A DNA stretch of 64,000 nucleotides, taken from positions 119,540-183,539 of the forward strand of contig NZ_JAOQJI010000003.1 in the NCBI RefSeq assembly GCF_025567125.1, given 5' to 3'. Positions 16,483 through 24,724 of this stretch are shown here, piece by piece. This DNA is from Phocaeicola fibrisolvens (GTDB lineage: Bacteria; Bacteroidota; Bacteroidia; Bacteroidales; Bacteroidaceae). The translations under genes and the position numbers were made by a program. The first letter of the stretch is position 1. The number at the start of each line of letters is the position of its first letter. The notes beneath the pieces are model-generated. The model had not been told where the DNA came from. It saw nothing but the letters and a program-made list of their open reading frames with translations, and did no database searches.

Positions 16483-17733
16483 TTATTCAAAACGAATGGA
16501 TTTTGCGGGATGAATGTGACTAATCAGATAAGACGGACCCACCAGCATGGCCACAGACACCAGCAGGGTGCAGACGTTCAGCAGCACAATCCAACCCAGA
16601 TGAAGCTCCACGGGAACCGCACTGACATAGTATGTGGCCGGATCCAGCTTGAAAGGCTCAAAGAAATACTGGATGACGCAGAACGCCAGTCCGATAACAT
16701 TCCCCCAGCACATGCCCCTCCCGATGAGGAAGACAGAGAACGACAAGAATATCTTCCGAATGGAAGCATTGTCGGCCCCCAGCGCTTTCAGGATTCCAAT
16801 CATCTGCGTACGTTCGAGAATGATAATCAGCAAGCCCGAAATCATAGTAAAGCCCGCCACTCCGGTCATCAGAATCAGGATGACCCACACGTTCGTGTCG
16901 AGCAAGTCCAGCCAGGCAAAAATCTGCGGATAGAGTTCTTCCGACGTGCGTGAGCAATACACCGCCCCGTAACGGTCGATCCGCTCCTGGATATGTGCCC
17001 GGATGGCATCGTTCACCGTATTCAAGTCGTCGTAATCTGATACGGCCACTTCCACGCCCCCTACCTGGTCCGGTTCCCATCCGTTCAGGCGGTTCACGGT
17101 GTACATGTCCGTCACCAAGAAATAATCGTCGAAAGCTGAGAAATGGGTTTGGAAAATCCCGCTCACCGTCAGCCGGCGTGCCCGCACATTGTCTTCAATG
17201 TAATAGGTGTACAGCTTGTCGCCCACCTTCAAGGAAAGCTTGTCGGCCATGGAACGGGAAATCAACACGCGGTTGCTGGCCACGGAATCCGTGAGCACCG
17301 GAATCTCCCCTTCCTGCAAATGCGCCTTCAGGTAAGTCCAGTCGTATTCCTGGGCCACCCCCTTCACAATCATTCCCTGAAAATTATCGGCCGTCATAAT
17401 CATGCCCGGCTTCGTGGAGTAACGCTGCACATGACTCACCTCCGGAATCTGCCGTATCACCGAAAGCAGGCTGTCGTTGCCCACCACCGGGTTCATCTGG
17501 TAAAGCTGTGCCCCGTCGATGCTGGAGACCACAATGTCGGACCCCATGCCGATGACCTTGTCGCGCACCTGATGCTTGAAGCCGATGACCACGGCCACCG
17601 ATACCAGCATCACCGCCAGCCCGATGGCAATACCGGCCATCGCAATCCGGATAGCCGGCTTAGAGACCTCCTTCCCGCCTTCCCGGCTGCGGTAAATCCG
17701 CCGTGCGATAAAAAATTTCCAGTTGCTCATCAT
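16483..17733 (-). CDS. FtsX-like ABC transporter permease, LolC/LolE type
   Basis: The 416-residue protein has the LolCE architecture: a cytoplasmic N-terminal segment (NWKFFIARRIYRSREGGK), one membrane helix (IRIAMAGIAIGLAVMLVSVAVVIGF, about 30-54), a large periplasmic domain (about 55-280), then three helices and a C-terminal SIRFE tail. The family extracts lipoproteins from the inner membrane together with a LolD ATPase. No ATPase gene is adjacent. The start overlaps the aminotransferase stop in an ATGA, with a second ATG immediately downstream at 17730, so translation is probably coupled. Confidence 0.88.
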   Translation of the reverse strand: MMSNWKFFIARRIYRSREGGKEVSKPAIRIAMAGIAIGLAVMLVSVAVVIGFKHQVRDKVIGMGSDIVVSSIDGAQLYQMNPVVGNDSLLSVIRQIPEVSHVQRYSTKPGMIMTADNFQGMIVKGVAQEYDWTYLKAHLQEGEIPVLTDSVASNRVLISRSMADKLSLKVGDKLYTYYIEDNVRARRLTVSGIFQTHFSAFDDYFLVTDMYTVNRLNGWEPDQVGGVEVAVSDYDDLNTVNDAIRAHIQERIDRYGAVYCSRTSEELYPQIFAWLDLLDTNVWVILILMTGVAGFTMISGLLIIILERTQMIGILKALGADNASIRKIFLSFSVFLIGRGMCWGNVIGLAFCVIQYFFEPFKLDPATYYVSAVPVELHLGWIVLLNVCTLLVSVAMLVGPSYLISHIHPAKSIRFE

Positions 17734-18932
17734 TCATCCACTCTTCCCGGATAGGCTTCGAGTGCTTTACGCAGGATGAACAGCGCCCGTACCAGGTCTT
17801 CTTTCTTCAGTACATAGGCCACACGCACCTCGTTCTTGCCGCCGCCCGGCGTGGTATAGAAACCACTGGCCGGAGCCATCATGACGGTTTCCCCCTCGTA
17901 GTTGAAGTCGGACAAGCACCAGGCACAGAACTTCTCACAGTCGTCGACCGGCAGTTTGGCCACCGTATAGAAAGCCCCCATCGGTATCGGCGAATACACG
18001 CCCGGGATACGGTTCAGTCCGTCAATCAGGCACTTACGTCGTTCCACATACTCGTCGTACGTTTCGCGGGCATATTCTTCCGGTTCGTCGAGCGAAGCCT
18101 CTGCTGCAATCTGTCCGATGAGCGGAGGACTCAAACGGGCCTGACAGAATTTCATCACGGCCTTGCGCACTTCCGGGTTCTTCGTAATCAAAGCTCCGAT
18201 GCGGATACCGCACTCCGAATACCGTTTCGACACGGAGTCAATCAGCACCACGTTCTGTTCAATGCCTTCCAGATGGCAGGCAGAGATATAAGGAGAACCC
18301 GTATAGATAAATTCACGATACACTTCGTCGGAGAACAGGAAGAGGTCGTACTTCTTCACCAGGTCCCGAATCTGGTTCATCTCCCGGCGAGTGTACAAGT
18401 AGCCGGTCGGGTTGTTCGGGTTACAAATCAGGATACCCTTCGTGCGTTCATTGATCAGTTCCTCGAACTTCTCCACCTTCGGCAAAGAGAACCCCTCGTC
18501 GATGGTCGTCGTCACCGTACGGATAATTGCGCCGGCAGAGATGGCAAAGGCCATGTAGTTGGCATAGGCCGGTTCCGGCACAATAATCTCATCACCCGGG
18601 TTCAGGCAACTCATGAACGCGAACAACACCGCCTCCGACCCCCCGGTCGTGATGATGATGTCGTCGGCATCCAAGTGAATGTCATACTTCTCGTAATACC
18701 CCACCAGCCGCTCGCGGTAGCTACGGTAACCCTGGCTGGGACTGTATTCCAGCACCTTCCGGTCGATATTTCGAATCGCATCGAGGGCCGCTCGCGGAGT
18801 AGGCAGGTCAGGCTGACCGATATTCAAGTGATACACATGAATTCCTCTCTCTTTCGCAGCTTCAGCCAGGGGAGCCAGTTTACGAATCGGCGACTCCGGC
18901 ATTTCAGTTCCTCTGATGGATATTTGTGGCAT
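17730..18932 (-). CDS. Class I/II aminotransferase, PLP-dependent
   Basis: Fold type I PLP enzyme of 400 residues. Visible landmarks are LNIGQPDLPTP near the N-terminus, TTGGSEAVLFAF at about 96, CNPNNPTGYLYT near 170, SDEVYREF near 202, and the PLP lysine in DSVSKRYSECGIRIG near 234. The closest broad group is aspartate/aromatic aminotransferase; the substrate is not certain. It is followed directly by the LolC/E-type permease with a 4-bp overlap, a common but unexplained pairing. Confidence 0.9.
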   Translation of the reverse strand: MPQISIRGTEMPESPIRKLAPLAEAAKERGIHVYHLNIGQPDLPTPRAALDAIRNIDRKVLEYSPSQGYRSYRERLVGYYEKYDIHLDADDIIITTGGSEAVLFAFMSCLNPGDEIIVPEPAYANYMAFAISAGAIIRTVTTTIDEGFSLPKVEKFEELINERTKGILICNPNNPTGYLYTRREMNQIRDLVKKYDLFLFSDEVYREFIYTGSPYISACHLEGIEQNVVLIDSVSKRYSECGIRIGALITKNPEVRKAVMKFCQARLSPPLIGQIAAEASLDEPEEYARETYDEYVERRKCLIDGLNRIPGVYSPIPMGAFYTVAKLPVDDCEKFCAWCLSDFNYEGETVMMAPASGFYTTPGGGKNEVRVAYVLKKEDLVRALFILRKALEAYPGRVDE

Positions 18933-18961
18933 ATTTTATGTTTTTAAAAAATTCTGAATTG

Positions 18962-18969
18962 CAAAGATA
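18962..18969 (-). promoter_or_regulatory. -7 box for the aminotransferase-permease operon
   Basis: The minus strand reads TATCTTTG (TAnnTTTG), 30 bp upstream of the aminotransferase start. Confidence 0.7.
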
Positions 18970-19098
18970 AAGCGATTGCCGAAATAAACCAACTTTGTGT
19001 CCAGAAAAAACAGCAGTTTGCTATCCGTAAAAAAAGCCCTCCAAGTAAAGTTTAACGCCTTTTCAGGCATTTTCCATGTCTTCAACCCAAAAAATCCG

Positions 19099-19106
19099 TA
19101 TGTTTG
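19099..19106 (+). promoter_or_regulatory. -7 box for the isomerase-like gene
   Basis: TATGTTTG matches TAnnTTTG, 28 bp upstream of ATG 19134. An in-frame ATG at 19104 lies inside this box and cannot be the start of a transcript begun here. Confidence 0.7.
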
Positions 19107-19133
19107 CTCTCGATAACCAAACATCCAATCTAT

Positions 19134-20372
19134 ATGAATCTTTACCTAATTATATTTACCGCCGGAACCTACCGGGCAGAGCAAGTTTACGACAAGCACA
19201 AAGATCTGTTTGTCGAACTGGAGAAACACTTCACGCTCCACCTGGTCAACTATACTGAAGCTGATAGCATCCCCAGCAACGAATACAAAATGGTATTCAT
19301 CGCCAGTGGAGGTGTGGAAAATGCCGTAGTACGCTTTTTCAGCATCCTACCCTATCCCATCACCCTGCTCACTGACGGCCTGAACAACTCGCTGGCCGCC
19401 GCCCTTGAAATCTCTGCATGGATACAATCGAGAGACATGAAAGTGAGAATCATTCACGGACTGGCGCCCGACATGGCCAACCAGGTACTTCTGCACCATC
19501 AGGCCTTTGCCGCCAAACGGGCCCTGAAAAAGAAACGCATCGGTGTCATCGGTACCCCAGCTTCCTGGCTGGTAGCCAGCCATGTGGACTACCTGCTGGC
19601 CGGACAGCGCTGGGGAGTGATTTATACCGACATCCCCATCGAGCATGTGGAAAAAGCCTTCCATGAGATTACCGAAGACGAGATAGGAGTGGAAGCCTCC
19701 TTGTTTGCCAACCGTGCCAAGGGAATTCAGGAAGCGACCCCCGAAGAACTGCTGCGGGCCATGCGCTTGTACAAGGCCATCCGCCGCGTATGTGAAGAAG
19801 AAAAACTGGACGCCCTTACCCTTTCCTGCTTCTCGCTCATCCAGAGCCTGAAGACCACGGGTTGCCTGGCCCTCTCCCTGCTGAACGACGAAGGCATCCC
19901 TGCCGGATGCGAAGGCGACCTCCAGTCCATCATGACCTTGCTGATGGTGAAAGAACTCATCGGCCAGCCGGCCTTCATGGCCAACCCGTCGTTTGTCGAC
20001 CTGACCCGCAACGAGGTGCTCCTGGCCCACTGCTCCATCCCCACACGAATGGCCGAGCAGTTCATCATCCGTAACCATTTCGAGACGGAAAGCGGCATCG
20101 CCATCCAAGGCATCGTGCATGCAGGTGAAGTAACCCTCTTCAAATGCGGCGGCGAGTGCCTGGACGAATACTACCTGTCGTCGGGCCACCTCATTGAAAA
20201 TACGAACCTGGTGACCTGCTGTCGTACCCAGCTAAAGGTACGGCTGGACAAACCAGTCGGCTATTTCCTGCACAACCCGCTGGGCAACCATCACATCCTG
20301 ATACAGGGAAACTATGCCGACGTCATTCAGGAATTCATGCAACAAAACCGGTGCAAATTGCGAATTGACTGA
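19134..20372 (+). CDS. L-fucose/L-arabinose isomerase-like protein
   Basis: A 412-residue cytoplasmic protein starting MNLYLIIFTAGTYRAEQVYD. The order of segments recalls the fucose/arabinose isomerase fold: a Rossmann-like N-terminal part (about 1-130, ending IIHGLAPDM), a middle domain with RIGVIGTPASWLVAS near 147, and a C-terminal part with ALTLSCFSLIQS, GIPAGCEGDLQSIMT and FVDLTRNEVLLAHC. True isomerases use Glu, Asp and His to bind Mn; here candidates are Glu in GCEGD and Asp in FVDL, but I cannot confirm activity. It may be an isomerase relative with another role. It stands alone with its own promoter. Confidence 0.65.
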   Translation: MNLYLIIFTAGTYRAEQVYDKHKDLFVELEKHFTLHLVNYTEADSIPSNEYKMVFIASGGVENAVVRFFSILPYPITLLTDGLNNSLAAALEISAWIQSRDMKVRIIHGLAPDMANQVLLHHQAFAAKRALKKKRIGVIGTPASWLVASHVDYLLAGQRWGVIYTDIPIEHVEKAFHEITEDEIGVEASLFANRAKGIQEATPEELLRAMRLYKAIRRVCEEEKLDALTLSCFSLIQSLKTTGCLALSLLNDEGIPAGCEGDLQSIMTLLMVKELIGQPAFMANPSFVDLTRNEVLLAHCSIPTRMAEQFIIRNHFETESGIAIQGIVHAGEVTLFKCGGECLDEYYLSSGHLIENTNLVTCCRTQLKVRLDKPVGYFLHNPLGNHHILIQGNYADVIQEFMQQNRCKLRID

Positions 20373-20412
20373 TTTTTCAAAACCATTTATTCTCTCATTC
20401 AATTTATAATCG

Positions 20413-20420
20413 TATCTTTG
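20413..20420 (+). promoter_or_regulatory. -7 box for the DUF4494-yggS operon
   Basis: TATCTTTG matches TAnnTTTG, 36 bp before ATG 20456. Confidence 0.7.
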
Positions 20421-20455
20421 TGTGAATAATTACAAATTGAAAAGCAAGAAAAATT

Positions 20456-20935
20456 ATGATGCATAACTGGTTTGAATGCAAAATCCGTTACGAAAAAGTA
20501 GTCGAAAACGGCATGAACAAGAAAGTAACGGAACCCTATCTGGTGGACGCACTCAGCTTCACCGAGGCTGAATCGCGTATTATCGAAGAAATCACTCCCT
20601 TCATCAGCGGAGAATTTACTGTATCCGACATCAAACGCGCCAACTACAGCGAACTCTTCCCTAGCGAAGAGGAAGCAGCCGACCGCTGGTTCAAGTGCAA
20701 GCTCTATTTCATCACCCTCGACGAGAAAAGCGGTGCTGAAAAGAAAACGGCTACCAACGTGCTGATACAGGCTGCCGACCTGCGCGACGCGGTAAAGAAA
20801 CTGGACGAAGGCATGAAGGGCACAATGGCCGACTACGTGATTGCTTCCGTAGCCGAAACCGCCCTGATGGATGTATATCCTTACTCGGCAGAGCCCGACG
20901 TGAAACCGGAATTCCCGGATGCAGACAAACGATGA
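20456..20935 (+). CDS. DUF4494 domain protein
   Basis: A 159-residue cytoplasmic protein that I recognise as the Bacteroidetes DUF4494 family by NWFECKIRYEKV at the start, LSFTEAESRI, FTVSDIKRANYSELF and WFKCKLYFITLDEK. It appears to hold two alpha/beta halves. No function is known to me. The yggS gene follows after 19 bp and is likely cotranscribed; the association may hint at a link to PLP or amino-acid homeostasis but is not proof. Confidence 0.85.
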   Translation: MMHNWFECKIRYEKVVENGMNKKVTEPYLVDALSFTEAESRIIEEITPFISGEFTVSDIKRANYSELFPSEEEAADRWFKCKLYFITLDEKSGAEKKTATNVLIQAADLRDAVKKLDEGMKGTMADYVIASVAETALMDVYPYSAEPDVKPEFPDADKR

Positions 20936-20954
20936 ACAAACACTTATCAAAACC

Positions 20955-21623
20955 ATGGATATTCAGTCTAATTTAAATGAGGTACGGACACAACTTCCTC
21001 CCCAAGTGCGCCTGGTAGCTGTATCCAAGTTCCATCCCAACGAAGCCATCCTGGCGGCCTACGAAGCCGGACAGCGCATCTTCGGGGAAAGCAAGGAACA
21101 GGAGTTGAGCAAGAAGCAGGCTTCCCTGCCCGCCGACATCCAGTGGCATTTCATCGGCCACCTGCAGACCAACAAGGTGAAGTACATTGCGCCCTACATC
21201 GCCATGATTCATGCGGTAGACACCTACAAGCTGCTGGCCGAAATCGACAAACAGTCCGCCAAATGCAACCGCGTGATTCCCTGCCTGCTGGAAATCCATA
21301 TCGCCGAAGAAGACAGCAAATACGGATTTTCTTTCCAGGAATGTCGCGAGATGCTCGACACCGAGCCGTGGCGGGAGCTGACCCATGTGGCCATCAGCGG
21401 CGTGATGGGCATGGCCACCAATACCGACGACCAAGCGGAAATTATGAAGGAATTTGAAAGTCTGCACCGCTTCTTCACGGAACTGAAAGACACGTATTTC
21501 GCGCACGACGACCGCTTCAAGGAGATTTCCATGGGCATGTCGCACGACTACCAGCTGGCCGTGAAAGCCGGCAGCACGATGGTACGCGTAGGCAGCAAGA
21601 TTTTCGGAGAAAGAGTATATTAA
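20955..21623 (+). CDS. yggS: YggS family pyridoxal phosphate homeostasis protein
   Basis: PLP-binding TIM-barrel protein (PLPBP/YggS family), thought to carry or buffer pyridoxal phosphate. Family blocks: VRLVAVSKFHPNEAI (the Lys binds PLP), RIFGESKEQEL, WHFIGHLQTNKVKYI, EIHIAEEDSKYGF, and ISMGMSHDYQLAVKAGSTMVRVGSKIFGER at the end. The start at 20955 (MDIQSNLNEV) avoids overlap with DUF4494; an upstream in-frame ATG at 20919 would overlap it by 17 bp and add a non-conserved leader. The next gene starts 13 bp later. Confidence 0.93.
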   Translation: MDIQSNLNEVRTQLPPQVRLVAVSKFHPNEAILAAYEAGQRIFGESKEQELSKKQASLPADIQWHFIGHLQTNKVKYIAPYIAMIHAVDTYKLLAEIDKQSAKCNRVIPCLLEIHIAEEDSKYGFSFQECREMLDTEPWRELTHVAISGVMGMATNTDDQAEIMKEFESLHRFFTELKDTYFAHDDRFKEISMGMSHDYQLAVKAGSTMVRVGSKIFGERVY

Positions 21624-21636
21624 AAACGAGAAGAAT

Positions 21637-22614
21637 ATGGCACAACTAAAAACAACTTTTGCGGGGTTAACCCTGAACAACCCGATTATCATCAGCAGTT
21701 CGGGCCTGACGAACAGCCTGGCCAAAATCCAGAAACTGGAAGAAGCCGGAGCGGGTGCAGTGGTACTGAAATCAGTTTTCGAAGAACAAATCAATATGCA
21801 GGCAGGCAGCATGCAGGGCTACGGTTCTCCCGAAGCCGACGACTACCTGGGTGCTTACGTGCGCTCTCATGCCCTGAACGAGCACATCGCCCTGATTGAG
21901 GACGTGAAGAAGCACTGCAAGATTCCGGTCATCGCCAGCATCAACTGCTACAGCGACAGCGAATGGACCGACTTTGCACGCCTGATGGAACAGGCCGGAG
22001 CTGATGCACTGGAAGTGAACATCCTGTCTTTGCAGACCAGCAAGGACTACAAGCCGGGCAGCTTCGAACAGCGCCACATCGACATCCTGCGCCACATCAA
22101 GAAGGTGGTCCGCATCCCGGTCATCCTGAAACTGGGCAGCAACCTGACCAACCCGATAGCCCTCATCAACCAGCTCTATGCCAATGGAGCAGCTGCCGTG
22201 GTCTTGTTCAACCGTTTCTACCAGCCGGACATCCAGATTGACAACCTGACCTTCACCACCGCCAGTGTGATGAGTTCTCCTTCCGAACTGGCCGACCGTA
22301 TCCGCTGGGCAGCCATTGCTTCGGCTGAAGTGCCGCAACTGGACTATGCCGTTTCGGGCGGTGTACATTGCGGAAAAGGTGTCATCAAGTCCCTGCTGGC
22401 CGGAGCTTCTGCCGTAGAAGTGTGCAGCGTCATCTACCAGCACGGCAACCAGATGATTGAGACCATGAAGAAGGAACTGGCAGAATGGATGGACGACAAA
22501 GGCTACACGACCATCGCACAGTTCAAGGGCAAGATGAACGCAGCCGCCGCCGGCGAAGTGAACCCCTTCGAACGTACCCAGTTCATGAGATACTACAGCA
22601 ACCACGAAGAATAA
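21637..22614 (+). CDS. Dihydroorotate dehydrogenase-like FMN protein
   Basis: A 325-residue DHOD-family TIM barrel, different from the class 2 enzyme at 1683. It starts TTFAGLTLNNPIIISSSGLT and has AGAGAVVLKSVFEEQI, VIASINCYS, LEVNILSLQTSKDYKPGS where true DHODs have N-P-N-T, LKLGSNLT and AVSGGVHCGKGVIKSLLAGASAVEVCS. The catalytic base position of bona fide class 1 enzymes is not conserved, so orotate synthesis should not be assumed. It ends in a strong terminator at 22636. Likely cotranscribed with yggS. Confidence 0.85.
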   Translation: MAQLKTTFAGLTLNNPIIISSSGLTNSLAKIQKLEEAGAGAVVLKSVFEEQINMQAGSMQGYGSPEADDYLGAYVRSHALNEHIALIEDVKKHCKIPVIASINCYSDSEWTDFARLMEQAGADALEVNILSLQTSKDYKPGSFEQRHIDILRHIKKVVRIPVILKLGSNLTNPIALINQLYANGAAAVVLFNRFYQPDIQIDNLTFTTASVMSSPSELADRIRWAAIASAEVPQLDYAVSGGVHCGKGVIKSLLAGASAVEVCSVIYQHGNQMIETMKKELAEWMDDKGYTTIAQFKGKMNAAAAGEVNPFERTQFMRYYSNHEE

Positions 22615-22635
22615 AACGGCTTCGCGGAAACGCAT

Positions 22636-22686
22636 AAAAAAGCGGATGCTTCCTTCCTTTTCCAGGTAGAAGCATCCGCTTTTTTT
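22636..22686. terminator. Bidirectional terminator after the DHOD-like and HpaII-like genes
   Basis: A 17-bp stem AAAAAAGCGGATGCTTC / GAAGCATCCGCTTTTTT encloses a 17-nt loop, with T runs on both outer sides. It lies between two convergent genes. Confidence 0.9.
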
Positions 22687-22704
22687 GTCTTCATCTATCC
22701 GGCC

Positions 22705-23790
22705 TCAGCGTTTCAGCAGACCGATTTTCAGGTTCAGCTTGAAATAATACACCCCGTTTTCACGCTCCAGGTAGCCGTACTTGTCTTTCTCGGTGGAGCC
22801 TTTCTCCAGGCGGCTGTTCTGGAACAGGAAGTCGGCAAAGGTCTGGCGGAACGCCCGCTGGTAGCACAACACCTCGCCGTCGCCCGTCACGAACAAGAAA
22901 CCGGCGATGGCCGAGTCGGTACCGTTGTACAGCTTGGCCGGACGCATGCCCGTGGCCAGCGCCAGCAGCAGTTCCTTCACCTTGTATTCATAGAAGCGGT
23001 GCTTCGTAATCAGTTCATCCTTGATTTTCAGCGGATTCAGTTTCTTGAGCTCCTCCGTCAGGTCCGACACCTTCGTGAGGCCGTCCAGCCACATCAGGCG
23101 GGTCATTTCGGCCAGCAGACGCCCCATGTGCAGGTCAATCATCGACAGGTTGCTGCGGAAAATCTTGTCGGCCACGTCGCTGTACTTCAGCACACCGCCC
23201 AGCCGCTCAATCATCAGCATCCGCGACACCACGTCGTCTTCCTCCCCTTCCGCATTGATTTTGTTGACGGTAGGCGTAGCAAACTTCACACCCGTCTGCT
23301 CAAACTTGAAGTTGGCCGTGCGTCCGCCGTCGAGCAGCGGAATCATCATCCCCAGCCGGGAACGTACGCAGAAACCCGTGAGCGGGGCATCCCCCGAATA
23401 GAACGCCACACTGAAATCCGTACGGTCGTCCGTGCGGGCCTCCAGGTCGAAAATAGCCACCTCGTCGAGGAACTCCTCCACCCCGTCGGGCGAGGTCACG
23501 TCGTCTTCCCGGCTCTGACGGATGGCGGCATAGATGAGTTCGGCCACCGTGGCAAAGTCCTCGCGCGGAATCCGCTTGTCGATGTGCTCCCCTTTCAAGT
23601 GGATAAAATCTTTCTCCAGAATATACTGACGCGTACCGTCGTGCTCCTCACGCTGCACCATCGCCACCGGAAGACGGAGCGTTTCATCCTTCTTCACGTC
23701 GGGAGTTCCGCCGTACACGTAGCCGTCGGCCAGCAGCCGGAAAAACGCATACAGTTCCCCCCATTCTCTTTTCGTCGCTTCAAATGCCAT
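22705..23790 (-). CDS. HpaII-family type II restriction endonuclease homologue, no methylase alongside
   Basis: The 361-residue protein matches the HpaII family along its length: N-terminal TKREWGELYAFFRLLADG, middle DFSVAF...TGFCVRSRLG..PLLDGGRTANFKFEQTG (residues 125-167), and C-terminal LALATGMRPAKLYNGTDSA..., FLFQNSRLEKGST, YYFKLNLKI. HpaII cuts CCGG in unmethylated DNA. Odd points: relatives known to me read SIKS at the place where this protein has CVRS, so the presumed catalytic Lys is Arg 143, and no DNA methyltransferase gene is near. ATG 23790 has an AAAGAGAT ribosome site and a -7 box just upstream; the frame is open further up to 23859. It may be an inactive or repurposed nuclease. 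Confidence 0.82.
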   Translation of the reverse strand: MAFEATKREWGELYAFFRLLADGYVYGGTPDVKKDETLRLPVAMVQREEHDGTRQYILEKDFIHLKGEHIDKRIPREDFATVAELIYAAIRQSREDDVTSPDGVEEFLDEVAIFDLEARTDDRTDFSVAFYSGDAPLTGFCVRSRLGMMIPLLDGGRTANFKFEQTGVKFATPTVNKINAEGEEDDVVSRMLMIERLGGVLKYSDVADKIFRSNLSMIDLHMGRLLAEMTRLMWLDGLTKVSDLTEELKKLNPLKIKDELITKHRFYEYKVKELLLALATGMRPAKLYNGTDSAIAGFLFVTGDGEVLCYQRAFRQTFADFLFQNSRLEKGSTEKDKYGYLERENGVYYFKLNLKIGLLKR

Positions 23791-23811
23791 AATCTCTTTA
23801 TTTTTTAAGTG

Positions 23812-23819
23812 CAAAGGTA
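23812..23819 (-). promoter_or_regulatory. -7 box of the HpaII-like gene
   Basis: The minus strand reads TACCTTTG (TAnnTTTG), 22 bp upstream of ATG 23790. It rules out the ATG at 23859 for this promoter. Confidence 0.7.
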
Positions 23820-23924
23820 GTAAAAGAAGCGTTAACAAAAACGTTTCCGACAAAAGCAAATCCTAATAGATGTTATTAAACAGATTTTTCCGGGCATTTT
23901 GCTTGCAGAGTACCAGAAAATACG

Positions 23925-23932
23925 TACCTTTG
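23925..23932 (+). promoter_or_regulatory. Promoter of a predicted small RNA
   Basis: TACCTTTG (TAnnTTTG) is preceded at 23903-23905 by TTG, 19 bp away, the usual -33/-7 spacing. The predicted transcript start is near 23940 and a terminator follows only 60 bp later, with no reading frame between. Confidence 0.65.
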
Positions 23933-23939
23933 CAATGTG

Positions 23940-24001
23940 TTTTTCATAGTATTAGATTTAAGGTTAACAAAAGGTTGGAGTTCAGCGGAACTCCTTTTTT
24001 T
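23940..24001 (+). ncRNA. Predicted small RNA of about 60 nt ending in a terminator
   Basis: Between the promoter at 23925 and the hairpin GGAGTTC-AGCG-GAACTCC with seven T (23977-24001) lies an A/T-rich 37-nt segment (TTCATAGTATTAGATTTAAGG and on) that codes for nothing. It could be a free small RNA or a prematurely ended leader of the AlaX gene 250 bp downstream, but AlaX has its own -7 box. The segment looks familiar as a leader seen in other Bacteroides intergenic regions; I cannot verify that here. Confidence 0.5.
23977..24001 (+). terminator. Terminator of the predicted small RNA
   Basis: A 7-bp stem GGAGTTC/GAACTCC with AGCG loop is followed directly by TTTTTTT. Confidence 0.8.
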
Positions 24002-24026
24002 ATGCCCGTTCATCAACCGTTTTTCC

Positions 24027-24181
24027 CCTCCCTAAAAACGCTTCGGCGTTTCACCCAAAACGTCTAAGCATTTCAAGCAAAACGTTTAGGCGTTTTCATT
24101 CAAACGCTTAGACGTTTGATTCCAAACGCAAAGGCGCTTTATTCCAAACGTAAAGGCGTTTTCCCTAAGGTGTCAAAAGTC
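24027..24181. repeat. 22-bp-period palindrome array 2 (six units)
   Basis: Six 16-bp palindromic units start at 24036, 24058, 24080, 24102, 24124 and 24146, exactly 22 bp apart. Unit 3 (AAACGTTTAGGCGTTT) is identical to unit 5 of array 1. The left flank CCCTCCCTAA and right flank AAGGTGTCAAAAGTC (24167-24181) match those of array 1. It occupies the space between the small RNA terminator and the AlaX promoter. Confidence 0.9.
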
Positions 24182-24223
24182 ATGAAAAATCTACAGAAAG
24201 TCTACATATATCCTCCCATTTTG

Positions 24224-24231
24224 TATCTTTG
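24224..24231 (+). promoter_or_regulatory. -7 box of the AlaX-like gene
   Basis: TATCTTTG matches TAnnTTTG, 20 bp before ATG 24251. Confidence 0.65.
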
Positions 24232-24250
24232 TCGCCAAATCAAATGAATT

Positions 24251-24712
24251 ATGGAACAAACTACTCAACTTAACGAACACCACAAGCAGGAATATCCTCC
24301 CATGCATACCTGCGAACACATCGTCAACCGCACGATGGTGAATCTTTTTGGATGCGGACGGGCGGTATCGGCCCACATCGAACGGAAGAAAAGCAAACTC
24401 GATTTCGCCCTTCCACAAGCGCCTACTGAAGAAGATATTACCCGCATTGAAAATACGGTCAACGAGGTCATTGCCCGTCATCTGCCGGTTACCACGGAAT
24501 TCACCACCCAAGAAGATGCCGCCGGACGCTTCGACTTGAAACGCCTGCCCGAAGGGGCCTCCGACACGGTGCGCGTAGTACACGTGGGCGACTACGACGA
24601 ATGTCTGTGCATCGGACTGCATGTAGAGAATACCTCAGAAATCGGTACGTTCAAAATCATCAGCCACGACTACAAAGACGGCATCTTCCGGATGCGTTTC
24701 AAACTGGTTTAA
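24251..24712 (+). CDS. AlaX-like free-standing alanyl-tRNA editing domain
   Basis: A 153-residue protein equal to the second additional (SAD) domain of threonyl/alanyl-tRNA synthetases. The zinc ligands are visible as HTCEH (His 19, His 23) and CIGLH (Cys 120, His 124), followed by VENTSEIGTFKI and GIFRMRFKL. AlaX proteins hydrolyse Ser- or Gly-tRNA-Ala in trans. It is the first gene of a likely pair with the nuclease 12 bp downstream. Cytoplasmic; no signal peptide. Confidence 0.85.
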   Translation: MEQTTQLNEHHKQEYPPMHTCEHIVNRTMVNLFGCGRAVSAHIERKKSKLDFALPQAPTEEDITRIENTVNEVIARHLPVTTEFTTQEDAAGRFDLKRLPEGASDTVRVVHVGDYDECLCIGLHVENTSEIGTFKIISHDYKDGIFRMRFKLV

Positions 24713-24724
24713 ACCGCACGTATT

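Noticed and set aside
20919..20954. Upstream start for YggS
   Set aside because: It would overlap the DUF4494 gene and add a leader not found in the family; ATG 20955 fits better.
23791..23859. N-terminal extension of the HpaII-like protein
   Set aside because: It would start upstream of the -7 box and add a hydrophobic leader not expected for a cytoplasmic nuclease.
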